64,000 nucleotides of DNA, taken from DAIDKA01 sp036498905 (GTDB taxonomy: Bacteria; Pseudomonadota; Gammaproteobacteria; Steroidobacterales; Steroidobacteraceae). The notes under the pieces were generated by a model. It was not told where the DNA came from. It was given only the letters and a program-made list of their open reading frames with translations, and did no database searches. The stretch covers positions 148,629 to 212,628 of the forward strand of contig DASYER010000032.1 in assembly GCA_036498905.1 (NCBI GenBank), given 5' to 3'. Every line of letters starts with the position of its first letter. The first letter of the stretch is position 1. The position numbers and the translations under genes were made by a program. Positions 9,364-18,321 of this stretch are shown here, one piece after another.

Positions 9364-9974
9364 TGGCTCAGATCATCGCCGCTGTGCAGGCGATGAGCAT
9401 GGCCGAGGTGATCGCCGTGATCCTCGGTGTGGCGTACCTGGTGCTGGCGGTCAAGCGCAGCCGCTGGTGCTGGGTGGCCGGCGGTATCAGTTCCGCCATC
9501 GTCATCTGGCTGTCGGCCCAGAAGGGTCTGCCGATGCAGGCCGGCCTCAACGTCTACTACGTGATCGTGTCCGTCTACGGGTACTGGCGCTGGACCGATT
9601 CGGCGATTCCACGCCCCGCGGTGTCGCTGCTGCCGCTGCGCTGGCATGTGATGGGCGTCGCGGCGGTGGTGTTTGTCAGTATTCTCACCGCCCAATACCT
9701 GGAGCGCGAGACCCAGGCAGCCTGGCCCTATCTGGACTCGCTCACGACCTGGGGGAGCCTGTTCACGACCTGGCTGGTGGCGCGCGTGAAGCTCGAGAAC
9801 TGGGCGTACTGGTTCGTCATTGATGCCGTCGAGGCATTCCTGTTCTTTGAACAGAAGCTGTATCTGCTGGGTCTGATGACGGCCGCGACACTGCTCGTCA
9901 TCCTCGTCGGCCATCGTTCCTGGTGGCGCACCTGGCGCGCGCAGGTGGCCGGCATGGCGCCGGTGGGCGTGTGA
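9363..9974 (+). CDS. pnuT: PnuT thiamine transporter (PnuC family)
   Basis: Inner-membrane protein of 203 residues with about seven hydrophobic segments. The motifs VYYVIVSVYGYWRW and TWGSLFTTWLVARVKLENWAYWFVIDAVE are typical of PnuC-type facilitators for vitamins of the nicotinamide-riboside/thiamine class. Under a TPP riboswitch and next to a thiamine-kinase-like gene, thiamine is the likely cargo, which is the definition of the PnuT branch. PnuC-type carriers move the unphosphorylated vitamin by facilitated diffusion and rely on a cytoplasmic kinase to trap it. The ATG at 9363 is preferred over a GTG one codon earlier because it overlaps the previous stop. Confidence 0.88.
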   Translation: MAQIIAAVQAMSMAEVIAVILGVAYLVLAVKRSRWCWVAGGISSAIVIWLSAQKGLPMQAGLNVYYVIVSVYGYWRWTDSAIPRPAVSLLPLRWHVMGVAAVVFVSILTAQYLERETQAAWPYLDSLTTWGSLFTTWLVARVKLENWAYWFVIDAVEAFLFFEQKLYLLGLMTAATLLVILVGHRSWWRTWRAQVAGMAPVGV

Positions 9975-10801
9975 GTCTTCCAACCGGCGCAGCCTGGCAG
10001 CAGGCCTTATTATCGGTGCCGGGTGCCGAATCGGGCGCCGACCTCAACGTGCAGGCGCTCGCAGGCGGGTCCACCAACGCCACTTTTTTGGTCCAAACCA
10101 GCGCGGGACGATTCGTGGTGCGCCTGCATGAACCTTATGCCCTGGACCTTGGCGTGGATCGCAGGCGGGAGGCGGTCCTGCACGCAGCGGCCGCCGCTGC
10201 CGGCCTGGCCAGTCGTGTCCTGGCTGCGGACCCCGCGGGCCGCTTCCTCGTCACCGAATTCCTGGACGACCCGCCGTGGAGTGCGACCGACCTTGCACAG
10301 GAAAGCCGGCTGTGGGCGCTGGCGCACACCTTGAGCGAACTGCATGCGCTGCCCGCTCCGCAAGTATCGCGCCTCGACCTGGGGGCACTGCTGGAGCGCC
10401 ATATGGCGCAGATTGCGGCGCAGGATGCCGCCGCAGTGCAGGAGCTGCGGCCCCAGGCCGCGCGCGCCTTGGGAATCCTGGCGCGCCAGGCGGACGCGGG
10501 TCGGCCCGCGTGCATCGTCCACGGCGACCTGAGTCATACGAACATCATCGGCGCGGGTCCGCCGCGGCTCATTGACTGGGAATATGCGGCCGTGGCCGAT
10601 CCGCTGCTGGATCTTGCATGCCTGGCTGCCTATTATCCGCAGGTCCTGGTTCACGGAACGACATTGCTGCGGCGTTGCGGACTGCCGGGGTCGGTCACCG
10701 TGCCCGTACTTGAAGATCTGGCCTGGGTCTACTGTCTTTTGTCGAATCTGTGGTACCGACGCCTGGAGCTTGCCCGCCGCCACCCGCCACCGGCACACTA
10801 G
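9971..10801 (+). CDS. Thiamine-kinase-like phosphotransferase (APH fold)
   Basis: 276-residue aminoglycoside/choline-kinase-fold enzyme. The nucleotide-loop region is LAGGSTNATFLVQTSAGRFVVRLHEP. The catalytic Brenner-type motif HGDLSHTN lies at residues 184-191 (Asp186, Asn191) and the metal-binding IDWEYA around 201-206. The operon places it as the kinase that phosphorylates imported thiamine, like E. coli ThiK, but choline or another alcohol cannot be excluded from sequence alone. The GTG at 9971 overlaps the pnuT stop (GTGA), which fits tight coupling. A start at 9923 would run through the end of pnuT and adds no conserved sequence. Confidence 0.8.
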   Translation: MSLPTGAAWQQALLSVPGAESGADLNVQALAGGSTNATFLVQTSAGRFVVRLHEPYALDLGVDRRREAVLHAAAAAAGLASRVLAADPAGRFLVTEFLDDPPWSATDLAQESRLWALAHTLSELHALPAPQVSRLDLGALLERHMAQIAAQDAAAVQELRPQAARALGILARQADAGRPACIVHGDLSHTNIIGAGPPRLIDWEYAAVADPLLDLACLAAYYPQVLVHGTTLLRRCGLPGSVTVPVLEDLAWVYCLLSNLWYRRLELARRHPPPAH

Positions 10802-10836
10802 CCGCTTTCCCCTAGGTGATTTCCCGGAGCGGATTC

Positions 10837-11151
10837 ATGCCTTTGTTGCGAGTGGTTGATCGGAGCGGAATTGAACACGAGGTCGAAGCGAAGAAGGGCC
10901 TCAAGGTGATGGAGACACTGCGCGACCTGGAGTATGGCGTGGCGGCGATCTGCGGCGGTATGTGTTCGTGCGCGACCTGCCACGTATATGTTGATCCGGA
11001 ATGGACCGCGAAACTGCCCGCGGCGATGTCCGATGAGCGCGAACTGCTGGCGGACCTGGCACACCGCGAACCGAATTCGCGCCTGTCCTGCCAGATTGAA
11101 TTCACCGAAGCGCTGGCCGGCTTGCGCGTGACGGTTGCACCGGACGAATGA
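10837..11151 (+). CDS. [2Fe-2S] ferredoxin, adrenodoxin type
   Basis: 104-residue soluble electron carrier. The cluster ligands are the Cys-x5-Cys-x2-Cys set in ICGGMCSCATCHVYV and the fourth cysteine in RLSCQI, the pattern of adrenodoxin/putidaredoxin-type ferredoxins. A GGAG at 10826-10829 stands seven bases before the ATG at 10837, which supports this start over one seven codons upstream. The last codons overlap the next gene (ATGA at 11148-11151). The gene is not next to hscBA or other assembly genes, so it could serve a cytochrome P450, an oxygenase or Fe-S assembly. The partner is unknown. Confidence 0.92.
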   Translation: MPLLRVVDRSGIEHEVEAKKGLKVMETLRDLEYGVAAICGGMCSCATCHVYVDPEWTAKLPAAMSDERELLADLAHREPNSRLSCQIEFTEALAGLRVTVAPDE

Positions 11152-11579
11152 ACTGGGTACTCACACTGCTGTTTCTGGCGGGCGCAGTACTGCTCGGGCG
11201 CATCTATTACGGCCTGCGCCAGATGAAAGAAAAAAGGGTCAAGGACTGGGACGAGCGCCTGATCGAGAGGTTGCGCAAATCCGGATCTGACCCATTTCAA
11301 CCCCATGAAGTGGATTTCTTCATGGCGATGCCGTCCGAGTCGGCCGGACACGCAGTGGCCGCAATACTTGAGGTCGAGGGCTATCACGTCGATGTGCACG
11401 CGGCACCGGATAACCCTTCAGCTCATCCCTTCAGCCTGCACGCGACCAAGTCAATGCGACTGTCGGTGCCCGGAATGCACGAATTGACCAAGCGCTTCGG
11501 TGAGCTGGCGAAGGCCCACGGCGGCCACTACGACGGCTGGTCCGCCGCCGTCGTGCCGAAAAATCCGCAAAGTCCCTAG
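11148..11579 (+). CDS. RraB-like protein with N-terminal membrane anchor
   Basis: 143-residue protein. The first 20 residues (WVLTLLFLAGAVLLGRIYYGL) look like a membrane anchor, followed by a charged stretch and a C-terminal ~85-residue domain (HEVDFFMAMPSESAGHAVAAIL, ending AKAHGGHYDGWSAAVV) like RraB, the protein inhibitor of RNase E. In E. coli RraB is soluble and acidic, so the anchor is different and the RNase E role is only an inference. It starts inside the ferredoxin gene's end and its stop overlaps the convergent gpmA stop by four bases. Confidence 0.7.
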   Translation: MNWVLTLLFLAGAVLLGRIYYGLRQMKEKRVKDWDERLIERLRKSGSDPFQPHEVDFFMAMPSESAGHAVAAILEVEGYHVDVHAAPDNPSAHPFSLHATKSMRLSVPGMHELTKRFGELAKAHGGHYDGWSAAVVPKNPQSP

Positions 11580-12325
11580 CGCTTCTCGGTCTGACGCCGC
11601 ACCGCCTCGGCAGCCGCCGCGATCGCCGCGGGGTCTCCGAGGTAGCGGCTCGAAAGCGGCGCGAGCTTCGCGTCCAGTTCGTACAGCAACGGCACACCGG
11701 TCGGAATATTCAGCTCGACGATGTCGGCTTCGGAGCGGTTGTCCAGCATCTTGACCATGGCGCGCAGACTGTTGCCGTGCGCCGTCACCAGCACATTGCG
11801 GCCGGCGAGCAGTTCCGGAGCAATGCGCTGGTTCCAAAATGGCAGCACCCGCGCAAGGGTGTCCTTGAGCGATTCGGTGGCCGGCAGCAACGCCGGATCG
11901 ACATCGCGGTAGCGAGGATCGTGGCGGGGATGACGCGGATCATCCAGCGCCAGTGCCGGTGGCGGAATGTCGTAGCTGCGACGCCAGATGAGGACCTGGG
12001 CGGCCCCGTGCTTCTCCACCGTCTGGGCCTTGTTCAGGCCCTGCAGCGCGCCGTAGTGGCGTTCATTGAGACGCCAGCTGCGCTCCACCGGAACCCACAT
12101 CCGATCGGTCTCATCCAGGATGAACCACAGCGTGCGGATGGCGCGCTTCAACACCGAAGTGAAGGCGAGATCGATGGTCAGCTTTTCAGCCAGGATCTGC
12201 TGGCCGGCGCTACGGGCCTCCGTGCGCCCGTGATCCGAAAGGTCGACATCATGCCAACCGGTGAACAGATTCTCGACATTCCAGACGCTCTGGCCATGGC
12301 GGACCAGAATGAGTTTTCCAGGCAC
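11576..12325 (-). CDS. gpmA: 2,3-bisphosphoglycerate-dependent phosphoglycerate mutase
   Basis: 249-residue glycolytic enzyme that interconverts 3- and 2-phosphoglycerate through a phosphohistidine. The phospho-acceptor is His10 in ILVRHGQSVWN. LNERHYGALQGLNK and the second catalytic histidine in TAHGNSLRAM are also present. The GTG at 12325 has a GGAGG about 11 bases upstream and puts the active-site histidine where GpmA has it. The open frame runs on upstream into the glutamate dehydrogenase gene, but that is a chance extension. The gene lies 64 bases after the dehydrogenase stop on the same strand and may share its transcript. Confidence 0.96.
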   Translation of the reverse strand: MPGKLILVRHGQSVWNVENLFTGWHDVDLSDHGRTEARSAGQQILAEKLTIDLAFTSVLKRAIRTLWFILDETDRMWVPVERSWRLNERHYGALQGLNKAQTVEKHGAAQVLIWRRSYDIPPPALALDDPRHPRHDPRYRDVDPALLPATESLKDTLARVLPFWNQRIAPELLAGRNVLVTAHGNSLRAMVKMLDNRSEADIVELNIPTGVPLLYELDAKLAPLSSRYLGDPAAIAAAAEAVRRQTEKR

Positions 12326-12389
12326 GTATGCGGGCCTCCGGCCAGATTGATTGTTTGCCGGGTACTGTAGCGCAGCGCCGGCGCGGCCG

Positions 12390-15300
12390 TCAGCCCACCA
12401 AACGGCGCAGGGCGTCAGCGCCGACTGACAGAGTCGCAAAGTCGGCCTTGCCGGCGGTGCGCATATCGGCCTGCATGCGTTCCCATTGCGCCAGATCGCC
12501 GGCATTGGCCGTGACCCATGCTTCGATGCGGCCCGCGGGACTGATGCGACCGGGCTGGCCCAAGGCCGCGCGCGCCAGCAGGCGCTGTGACTGGAACACG
12601 CTGTTGCGCAGGCCGGCACGGGCAACGGCCTGCCAGTTGCCATCGATCTGCAGCGCTTCGACCTGCGAGTGAATCCAATCCAGGCCGAGACGCGTGCCCA
12701 TGCCAAAGTACACCTTGGCCGCATCGGCAATGGAGACCTTGCTGGCCGAGGCGAGTTCGACCAGATCCAGGGCGCTGTTATGCGCGTCCAGCAGGCCCAT
12801 GCGCCGGGCCAGACCGGTCGGTACGCCCGCGCTGGCGTAGCGGGCGAGCACGGCGTCGAAGCCGGCGCGCCACTGGCCGCACAGCGCCTCAGCCAGGTGG
12901 GCCGTGAGGTCACGTACCGGACCGCGCAGCTCGCGCACCGCAGCCTCGATCGACAGGGTCGGCCGGTTCATCAAGAACCAGTACGTCAGGCGCCGCAGCA
13001 GCCGACTGGTCTCGTACAGCATGGCGTACTGCATCGGCGCCGGTACCCGGTTGTCGAGAGCTTCGATCTGCGACCACAGTTCGCGCATCTCAAAGACTTC
13101 ACGCGCCGCGGTATAGGCGCGTGCCACGCGGGACGGCGCCGCGCCGGTCTCTTCCTGGGCGCGGCTCACGAACGTCGGGCCCATCCGGTTCACGAGACTG
13201 TTGGTCGTCGCCGTCGCGATGATTTCACGGCGCAGGCGATGCCGGCTGATGGCACGCGCGAAGCGGGTGCGCACGGCCGCAGGGAAGTAGCGCTCCAGTT
13301 CCCGCGAAAGATAGCGATCTTCGGGAACGTCGGATTCGACCAGATGGTGGCTGAGCCAGATCTTGCTGTAGGACAGCAGTACCGCAAGTTCCGGACGCGT
13401 CAGGCCCTGCGATTGCTTGCGACGTTCGTCCAGTGCTTCATCATCAGGCAGGTACTCGATGCGGCGCTTCAAGTCGCCGCTGCGTTCCAATTGGCGGATG
13501 AGATGCTGATGCTCGGGCAGTCGCGAGACAGCCTGGCCTTCCAGGGTACTCAGCGCCTGGCTTTGCAGATAGTTATTGCGCAGGACGAGGGCCGCGACAT
13601 CTGCGGTCATACCGGTCAAGATCTGGTCGCGCTCCCTGAGGCGCAGCGAGCCTGCCAGTACCAGGGGATTGAGCAGGATTTTCAGGTTCACCTCGACATC
13701 CGAGGTGTTGACACCGGCCGAATTGTCGATGAAGTCGGTATTCAGCCGACCGCCCTTCAGGGCGTATTCGACCCGCCCTAGCTGCGACAAGCCGAGATTG
13801 CCGCCTTCGCCCACCACTTTTGCGTGCAGCTCGGCGCCATTGATGCGCAGCGCGTCATTGGCGCGGTCGCCGATCTGCGCCTGGCTTTCGCTCGTCGCCT
13901 TCACGTACGTGCCGATGCCGCCGTTCCACAGCAGGTCGACCGGCATGGTGAGAATCGCGCGGATGATTTCCAGCGGCGTGGCGCTCGCGGCATCGAGTCC
14001 GAGCAGCTCACGCATCTGGACCGAAAGTGCGATCGACTTCGCGCCGCGCGGGAAAACGCCGCCGCCGCGCGAAATGAGCTTTCTCGAGTAGTCATCCCAG
14101 GAGGAGCGGGGCAGGGCAAACAACCGCTCGCGCTCCGTGAAGCTGGCCGCGACATCGGGCGCAGGGTCCAGGAAAATATGCCGGTGATCGAATGCGGCGA
14201 CCAGACGGATATGCCGTGACAGCAGCATGCCATTGCCGAAGACATCGCCCGACATGTCGCCGATGCCGCAGACCGAAAAGTCTTCGGCCTGGATGTCGCG
14301 ACCGAGTTCCCGGAAATGGCGTTTGACCGACTCCCAGGCGCCCCGGGCCGTGATGCCCATCTTCTTGTGGTCGTAGCCCGCGGAGCCGCCGGAGGCGAAG
14401 GCATCCCCCAGCCAGAAGGAGTACTCGCCCGACACCGCGTTGGCGATGTCGGAGAAGCTTGCAGTGCCCTTGTCTGCGGCTACGACCAGATACGGGTCAT
14501 CCGCATCGCGACGCACCACCAGCGGCGGAGGTACGATGCGATCCTTGACGAGGTTGTCGGTGATGTCGAGCAACCCGCGCATGAACGTCTGATAACAGCG
14601 GATGCCCTCCCGCTGCCGCTCCTCGGGCGTCGTGGCACGAGAGCGTTTGACGACGAATCCGCCTTTGGCGCCCATCGGCACGATGACGGTATTCTTGACG
14701 TTCTGAGCCTTCATCAGACCCAGCACCTCGGTGCGGAAGTCCTCGTGACGATCAGACCAGCGGATACCGCCGCGCGCCACTGGCGCGACACGCAGGTGAA
14801 CTGCCTCGACTTCGGGGCTGTACACGAATACTTCGAACATCGGCCGCGGCAGCGGCAGCTCCGGTATCGCCTGGGAGTCCAGTTTCAACGACAGACACGG
14901 CCGGCTCTGCGCTGCGACTGTTTGCCAGAAGTTGGTGCGCACCGTGGCGCGAATCACGTGCAGGAAGGCGCGCAGGATCCGGTCTGCATCCAGACTCGTC
15001 ACCGATTCAAGGTCGTGTGCAATCGCGGCCTCGAGCGGCTGCGTATTATTGCGCGCGGCAGCTGAACGCGCGGGGTTCAGCTGCCGGTCGAACAGCTGAA
15101 ACAATTTAAGGGCGATGACCGGATTGCTCTGCAGCACGCGCTCCATGTAGGCCTGGCTGAACGGCAGGCCGGTTTGCAGCAGGTAGCGACCGCAGGCGCG
15201 CAGCACCATGATCTCGCGCACCGCAAGCCCCGTGAGGGGCAGCAGGCGATTGAAGCCATCGTTTTCGGTGGCCCCGCACCAGACGCTCTCGATGGCACTG

Positions 15301-17189
15301 GTAAGACGGGTGCCGAGCCTGCCGATGTCAAACGGCGTCGCGTGGGCCAGCTCGAAGTCCTGGATCCTGGCGTGCGTGCCGTCAGCCCATTTGATCTCGT
15401 AAGGTTGCTCGGCGATGACACGCAGCCCGAAATTCTCCATCACCGGCACGACATCAGAGATTGAGACCGCGGCCCCGCGACGGTACAGAGTGAGATGCAG
15501 CTGCGTGGCGGCTTCCCCGGCGGCGCGGTGCAGTCGCAGCCGCATGGCCTCGGGCTGCGGCCCGAGGGCTGTCAATTCGGCGATATCGCCGAGCGCCACA
15601 CTGGGCGATATCTGTTCGGTGTAGGCGGCTGGGAACACCGCTGCAAAGCGTGCCCACTGCGCGAGGGCCGTGGCTTCATCCATGGTGTCCGTGAGTGCAT
15701 CGCGCAGTCCGGCCTGCCAGGTCGAGGCCGCTCGCGCCAAAGCGCGTTCAATCCGGGCCAGATCCACGCGCGCCGCCGCGGCGGACCCAAGTCGCACTAC
15801 GACGTACAGTCGCGCCAGAGTCGAGTCGGAAATCTCGACCTGGCTTTCCACCGTCTGCCCACCCAGATCATCGCGCAGCAACGTCTCGATGCGCGCCAGA
15901 ACCCGCGAGTCATACCGGTCGCGCGGAACATATACCAGGCAGGCATAGAAGCGGCCGAACGGATCACGGCGTGCGAACAGACGCACCTGCGAGCGCTCGT
16001 ACAGATTGACGATGCCGCGGACGCTGCGGATGAGCTCGCTGACGCTGGCCTGGAACAGTTCATCGCGCGGATAGGTTTCCAGCACCTGAGCCACCGCCTT
16101 GGCATCGTGACCACCGGCTGCAGCATCGAGAGCACTCATGACGGCGTTGATCTTGTCCTTGAGCAGGGGGATGGCTCGCGGACTGCTCTGGTAGGCCGAG
16201 GAAGTCCACAATCCGAGGAAGCGGTGTTCACCCGTGACTCGGCCGCGCGCATCGAATGTACGCACACCGACGTAGTCCAGATAGCTGCCGCGATGCACCG
16301 TCGCGCGTGTGTTGGCCTTCGTCACCAGCACCGCCCGGGGGAAGCGCGCCTCGCGCCGCAAGGCGCCGGTGAGCACCGTGGGAGTCGGCGGCGCCACGCC
16401 GGCGCGTCCCGCGCGCAGAATTCCGAGCCCGGACTGCGGTACGGACAGCAGCTGATCCTGCCGATCGCCGCGGCGTAGCCGGTAGCGACGATAGCCAAGG
16501 AAGGTGAAGTGACCCTGTGCCATCCATTCAATGAGCGCCTGGGCTTCGGCCACCTCAGCCTGCTGCAGCACCGCGGCGTTTTGCAGCTCGCGCCCGGCGA
16601 CCTGTGCCTGCTGTAGCATCGGATGCCAATCCGACACGGCAGCCCGCACATCGGCGAGGGTTGCGTTCAACGTGACCTTGATCAGTTCCAATCGCGCCGG
16701 ATCGATCTGCCGATCCACCTCGAACAGCTGCCAGGACTCGCGCCGCGTCGTTCCGTCCGCGCCGGATGCACGTATGCGTCCTGCCCGGTCGCGGTGCACG
16801 TCGAGCACCGGGTGGATGATCAGGTGCACACCGATGCCGAGGCGGCTGAAGGCCAGCAGCAAGGAGTCCACGAGAAAGGGCATGTCCGCGGTGACGACTG
16901 CAACCAGAGTGTGCCGGCCCGGCAATGAGCCGGCGCCGAGTTCACCATCCAGGATGGACACCACTGAACGTGCCGGGGCGCGCTGCGCGGCGGCGCGCCG
17001 ATGCATCAATGCAACACGGGCCAGGTATTCCGGCTCGCGTGCGAGGAGATCCTCCTCCGCGACACCCGAGAAGTAGTGCTGCAGAAATGTCGCGCCGTCA
17101 ACGATGCCGGATGGGCGCGCGATGCTGCGTGCTGCAGCGATGATACGTCCGATGAGGCGAACCCGGGCCGCGGGTATCTCGGCTGACAT
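12390..17189 (-). CDS. gdhB: NAD-specific glutamate dehydrogenase, 180-kDa type
   Basis: Very large (1599-residue) catabolic glutamate dehydrogenase that deaminates glutamate to 2-oxoglutarate. The size and the four-part layout match the Streptomyces/Pseudomonas GDH-180 family: an N-terminal regulatory region with ACT-like stretches (residues 1-650), the catalytic core (RVAPVARGGIRWSDRHEDFRTEVLGLMKAQ, then MGAKGGFVVKR near 830), a nucleotide-binding region (CGIGDMSGDVFGNGML, near 975) and a helical C-terminal region. Large GDHs of this class are often regulated by other amino acids. It is the largest gene in the window and sits between zapE (34 bases upstream) and gpmA in a leftward run. Confidence 0.95.
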   Translation of the reverse strand: MSAEIPAARVRLIGRIIAAARSIARPSGIVDGATFLQHYFSGVAEEDLLAREPEYLARVALMHRRAAAQRAPARSVVSILDGELGAGSLPGRHTLVAVVTADMPFLVDSLLLAFSRLGIGVHLIIHPVLDVHRDRAGRIRASGADGTTRRESWQLFEVDRQIDPARLELIKVTLNATLADVRAAVSDWHPMLQQAQVAGRELQNAAVLQQAEVAEAQALIEWMAQGHFTFLGYRRYRLRRGDRQDQLLSVPQSGLGILRAGRAGVAPPTPTVLTGALRREARFPRAVLVTKANTRATVHRGSYLDYVGVRTFDARGRVTGEHRFLGLWTSSAYQSSPRAIPLLKDKINAVMSALDAAAGGHDAKAVAQVLETYPRDELFQASVSELIRSVRGIVNLYERSQVRLFARRDPFGRFYACLVYVPRDRYDSRVLARIETLLRDDLGGQTVESQVEISDSTLARLYVVVRLGSAAAARVDLARIERALARAASTWQAGLRDALTDTMDEATALAQWARFAAVFPAAYTEQISPSVALGDIAELTALGPQPEAMRLRLHRAAGEAATQLHLTLYRRGAAVSISDVVPVMENFGLRVIAEQPYEIKWADGTHARIQDFELAHATPFDIGRLGTRLTSAIESVWCGATENDGFNRLLPLTGLAVREIMVLRACGRYLLQTGLPFSQAYMERVLQSNPVIALKLFQLFDRQLNPARSAAARNNTQPLEAAIAHDLESVTSLDADRILRAFLHVIRATVRTNFWQTVAAQSRPCLSLKLDSQAIPELPLPRPMFEVFVYSPEVEAVHLRVAPVARGGIRWSDRHEDFRTEVLGLMKAQNVKNTVIVPMGAKGGFVVKRSRATTPEERQREGIRCYQTFMRGLLDITDNLVKDRIVPPPLVVRRDADDPYLVVAADKGTASFSDIANAVSGEYSFWLGDAFASGGSAGYDHKKMGITARGAWESVKRHFRELGRDIQAEDFSVCGIGDMSGDVFGNGMLLSRHIRLVAAFDHRHIFLDPAPDVAASFTERERLFALPRSSWDDYSRKLISRGGGVFPRGAKSIALSVQMRELLGLDAASATPLEIIRAILTMPVDLLWNGGIGTYVKATSESQAQIGDRANDALRINGAELHAKVVGEGGNLGLSQLGRVEYALKGGRLNTDFIDNSAGVNTSDVEVNLKILLNPLVLAGSLRLRERDQILTGMTADVAALVLRNNYLQSQALSTLEGQAVSRLPEHQHLIRQLERSGDLKRRIEYLPDDEALDERRKQSQGLTRPELAVLLSYSKIWLSHHLVESDVPEDRYLSRELERYFPAAVRTRFARAISRHRLRREIIATATTNSLVNRMGPTFVSRAQEETGAAPSRVARAYTAAREVFEMRELWSQIEALDNRVPAPMQYAMLYETSRLLRRLTYWFLMNRPTLSIEAAVRELRGPVRDLTAHLAEALCGQWRAGFDAVLARYASAGVPTGLARRMGLLDAHNSALDLVELASASKVSIADAAKVYFGMGTRLGLDWIHSQVEALQIDGNWQAVARAGLRNSVFQSQRLLARAALGQPGRISPAGRIEAWVTANAGDLAQWERMQADMRTAGKADFATLSVGADALRRLVG

Positions 17190-17223
17190 GCCCGGCAGTA
17201 TACGCCCGGCGGGTGAGATTGGA

Positions 17224-18321
17224 TCAGGGTCGATGTGGCTGCGAGAGGTATTCGGGCGTCTGCATTTCGTTCAGCCGACTCACGACACGCTGGAATTCAA
17301 ATTGTAATCTCTCACCCTGGTACAGCTGCGGCAGCGGTGCGGCGGCGGTAACCACCAGATTCACGCGACGCTCATACAGTTCATCTACCAGCGCGATGAA
17401 GCGCCGTGCGGCATCTTCATCCTGCACCGTCAGCACCGGGACATGCGCGACCAGCACGGTCGGCCAGGTGCGCGCAATGTCGATGTAATCCTCGGTGCTG
17501 CGCGGCCCTTCGCAGATGGCCCGGAATTCAAACCAGATTGCGAGCGGATTGATCGCCACGGCGCGGATCCTGCGGGCGGCCACCTCGATCTCATCGGCCT
17601 GCACCGCAGCGCCGTGGGTCAGTCCCCGAAACAGACCCGCCAGGCGTTCCTCGGTCTGTGCGGCCGTGGTCAGCAGATAAGTGCCGGCGCTCGTCAGCCG
17701 GCGCAACCGGTAGTCCGTGCCACCGTCCACCCGCAGTACTTGCGTGTGTTGCTGGATCTGTTCGATGGCGGGCACGAAGCGCTGTCGCTGCAGGCCATCG
17801 GGATACAGCTCATCCGGCGCTGAATTGGAGGTTGCCACCAGCGTCACGCCACGCTCGAACAGCGCCGTGAGCAAAGTTCCGAGGATCATGGCGTCCGCGA
17901 TGTCGCTGACAAAGAACTCATCGAAACACAGCACCATGACTCCGGAGGCAATGCCATCCGCGACCAGTTCCAGTGGCGCCTGCTGCCCGGCGTGCTGCTT
18001 GAGGCCCGCGTGCACATCGTGCATGAACCGATGGAAATGGCGGCGCCGCTTCTCGGGGAACGGCAGGCTCTCGTAGAAGAGGTCCATGAGCCAGGTCTTG
18101 CCGCGGCCGACCCCTCCCCACAGATACAGGCCCGTTTCCGGCGGTCGCGGTGCGCGCCGCAGCACCGCCCGCAGCAGTTTCGCGCTACGGCTCGCCGCCC
18201 GCTGCCGGCGGATCAGGCGCTGTCGCAGATCCGACAGGGCCGCGACCACGGCCAGCTGCGCAGGATCGGACTGATAGCCGTTTTCCCGCAGCTCACGGCG
18301 GTAGAGCTCCTGCAGGTTCAC
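17224..18321 (-). CDS. zapE: Cell division ATPase ZapE (AFG1 family)
   Basis: 365-residue AFG1-type P-loop ATPase. Walker A is GLYLWGGVGRGKTWLMD, Walker B is VLCFDEFFVSDIADAMIL, and the sensor stretch is VTLVATSNSAPDELYPDGLQR, all characteristic of the family. In E. coli ZapE associates with FtsZ at late division and under low oxygen; the yeast relative AFG1 acts in mitochondrial respiratory-complex quality control. The GTG start at 18321 follows the ETF-quinone oxidoreductase stop with no gap, so the two are surely cotranscribed. The link with a respiratory-chain enzyme is suggestive but not proof of a shared function. Confidence 0.93.
   Translation of the reverse strand: MNLQELYRRELRENGYQSDPAQLAVVAALSDLRQRLIRRQRAASRSAKLLRAVLRRAPRPPETGLYLWGGVGRGKTWLMDLFYESLPFPEKRRRHFHRFMHDVHAGLKQHAGQQAPLELVADGIASGVMVLCFDEFFVSDIADAMILGTLLTALFERGVTLVATSNSAPDELYPDGLQRQRFVPAIEQIQQHTQVLRVDGGTDYRLRRLTSAGTYLLTTAAQTEERLAGLFRGLTHGAAVQADEIEVAARRIRAVAINPLAIWFEFRAICEGPRSTEDYIDIARTWPTVLVAHVPVLTVQDEDAARRFIALVDELYERRVNLVVTAAAPLPQLYQGERLQFEFQRVVSRLNEMQTPEYLSQPHRP

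Noticed and set aside
11576..12913. A 445-codon leftward frame covering gpmA and part of the glutamate dehydrogenase region
   Set aside because: Only the part after the GTG at 12325 resembles phosphoglycerate mutase; upstream it is a shifted frame over a well-conserved dehydrogenase.
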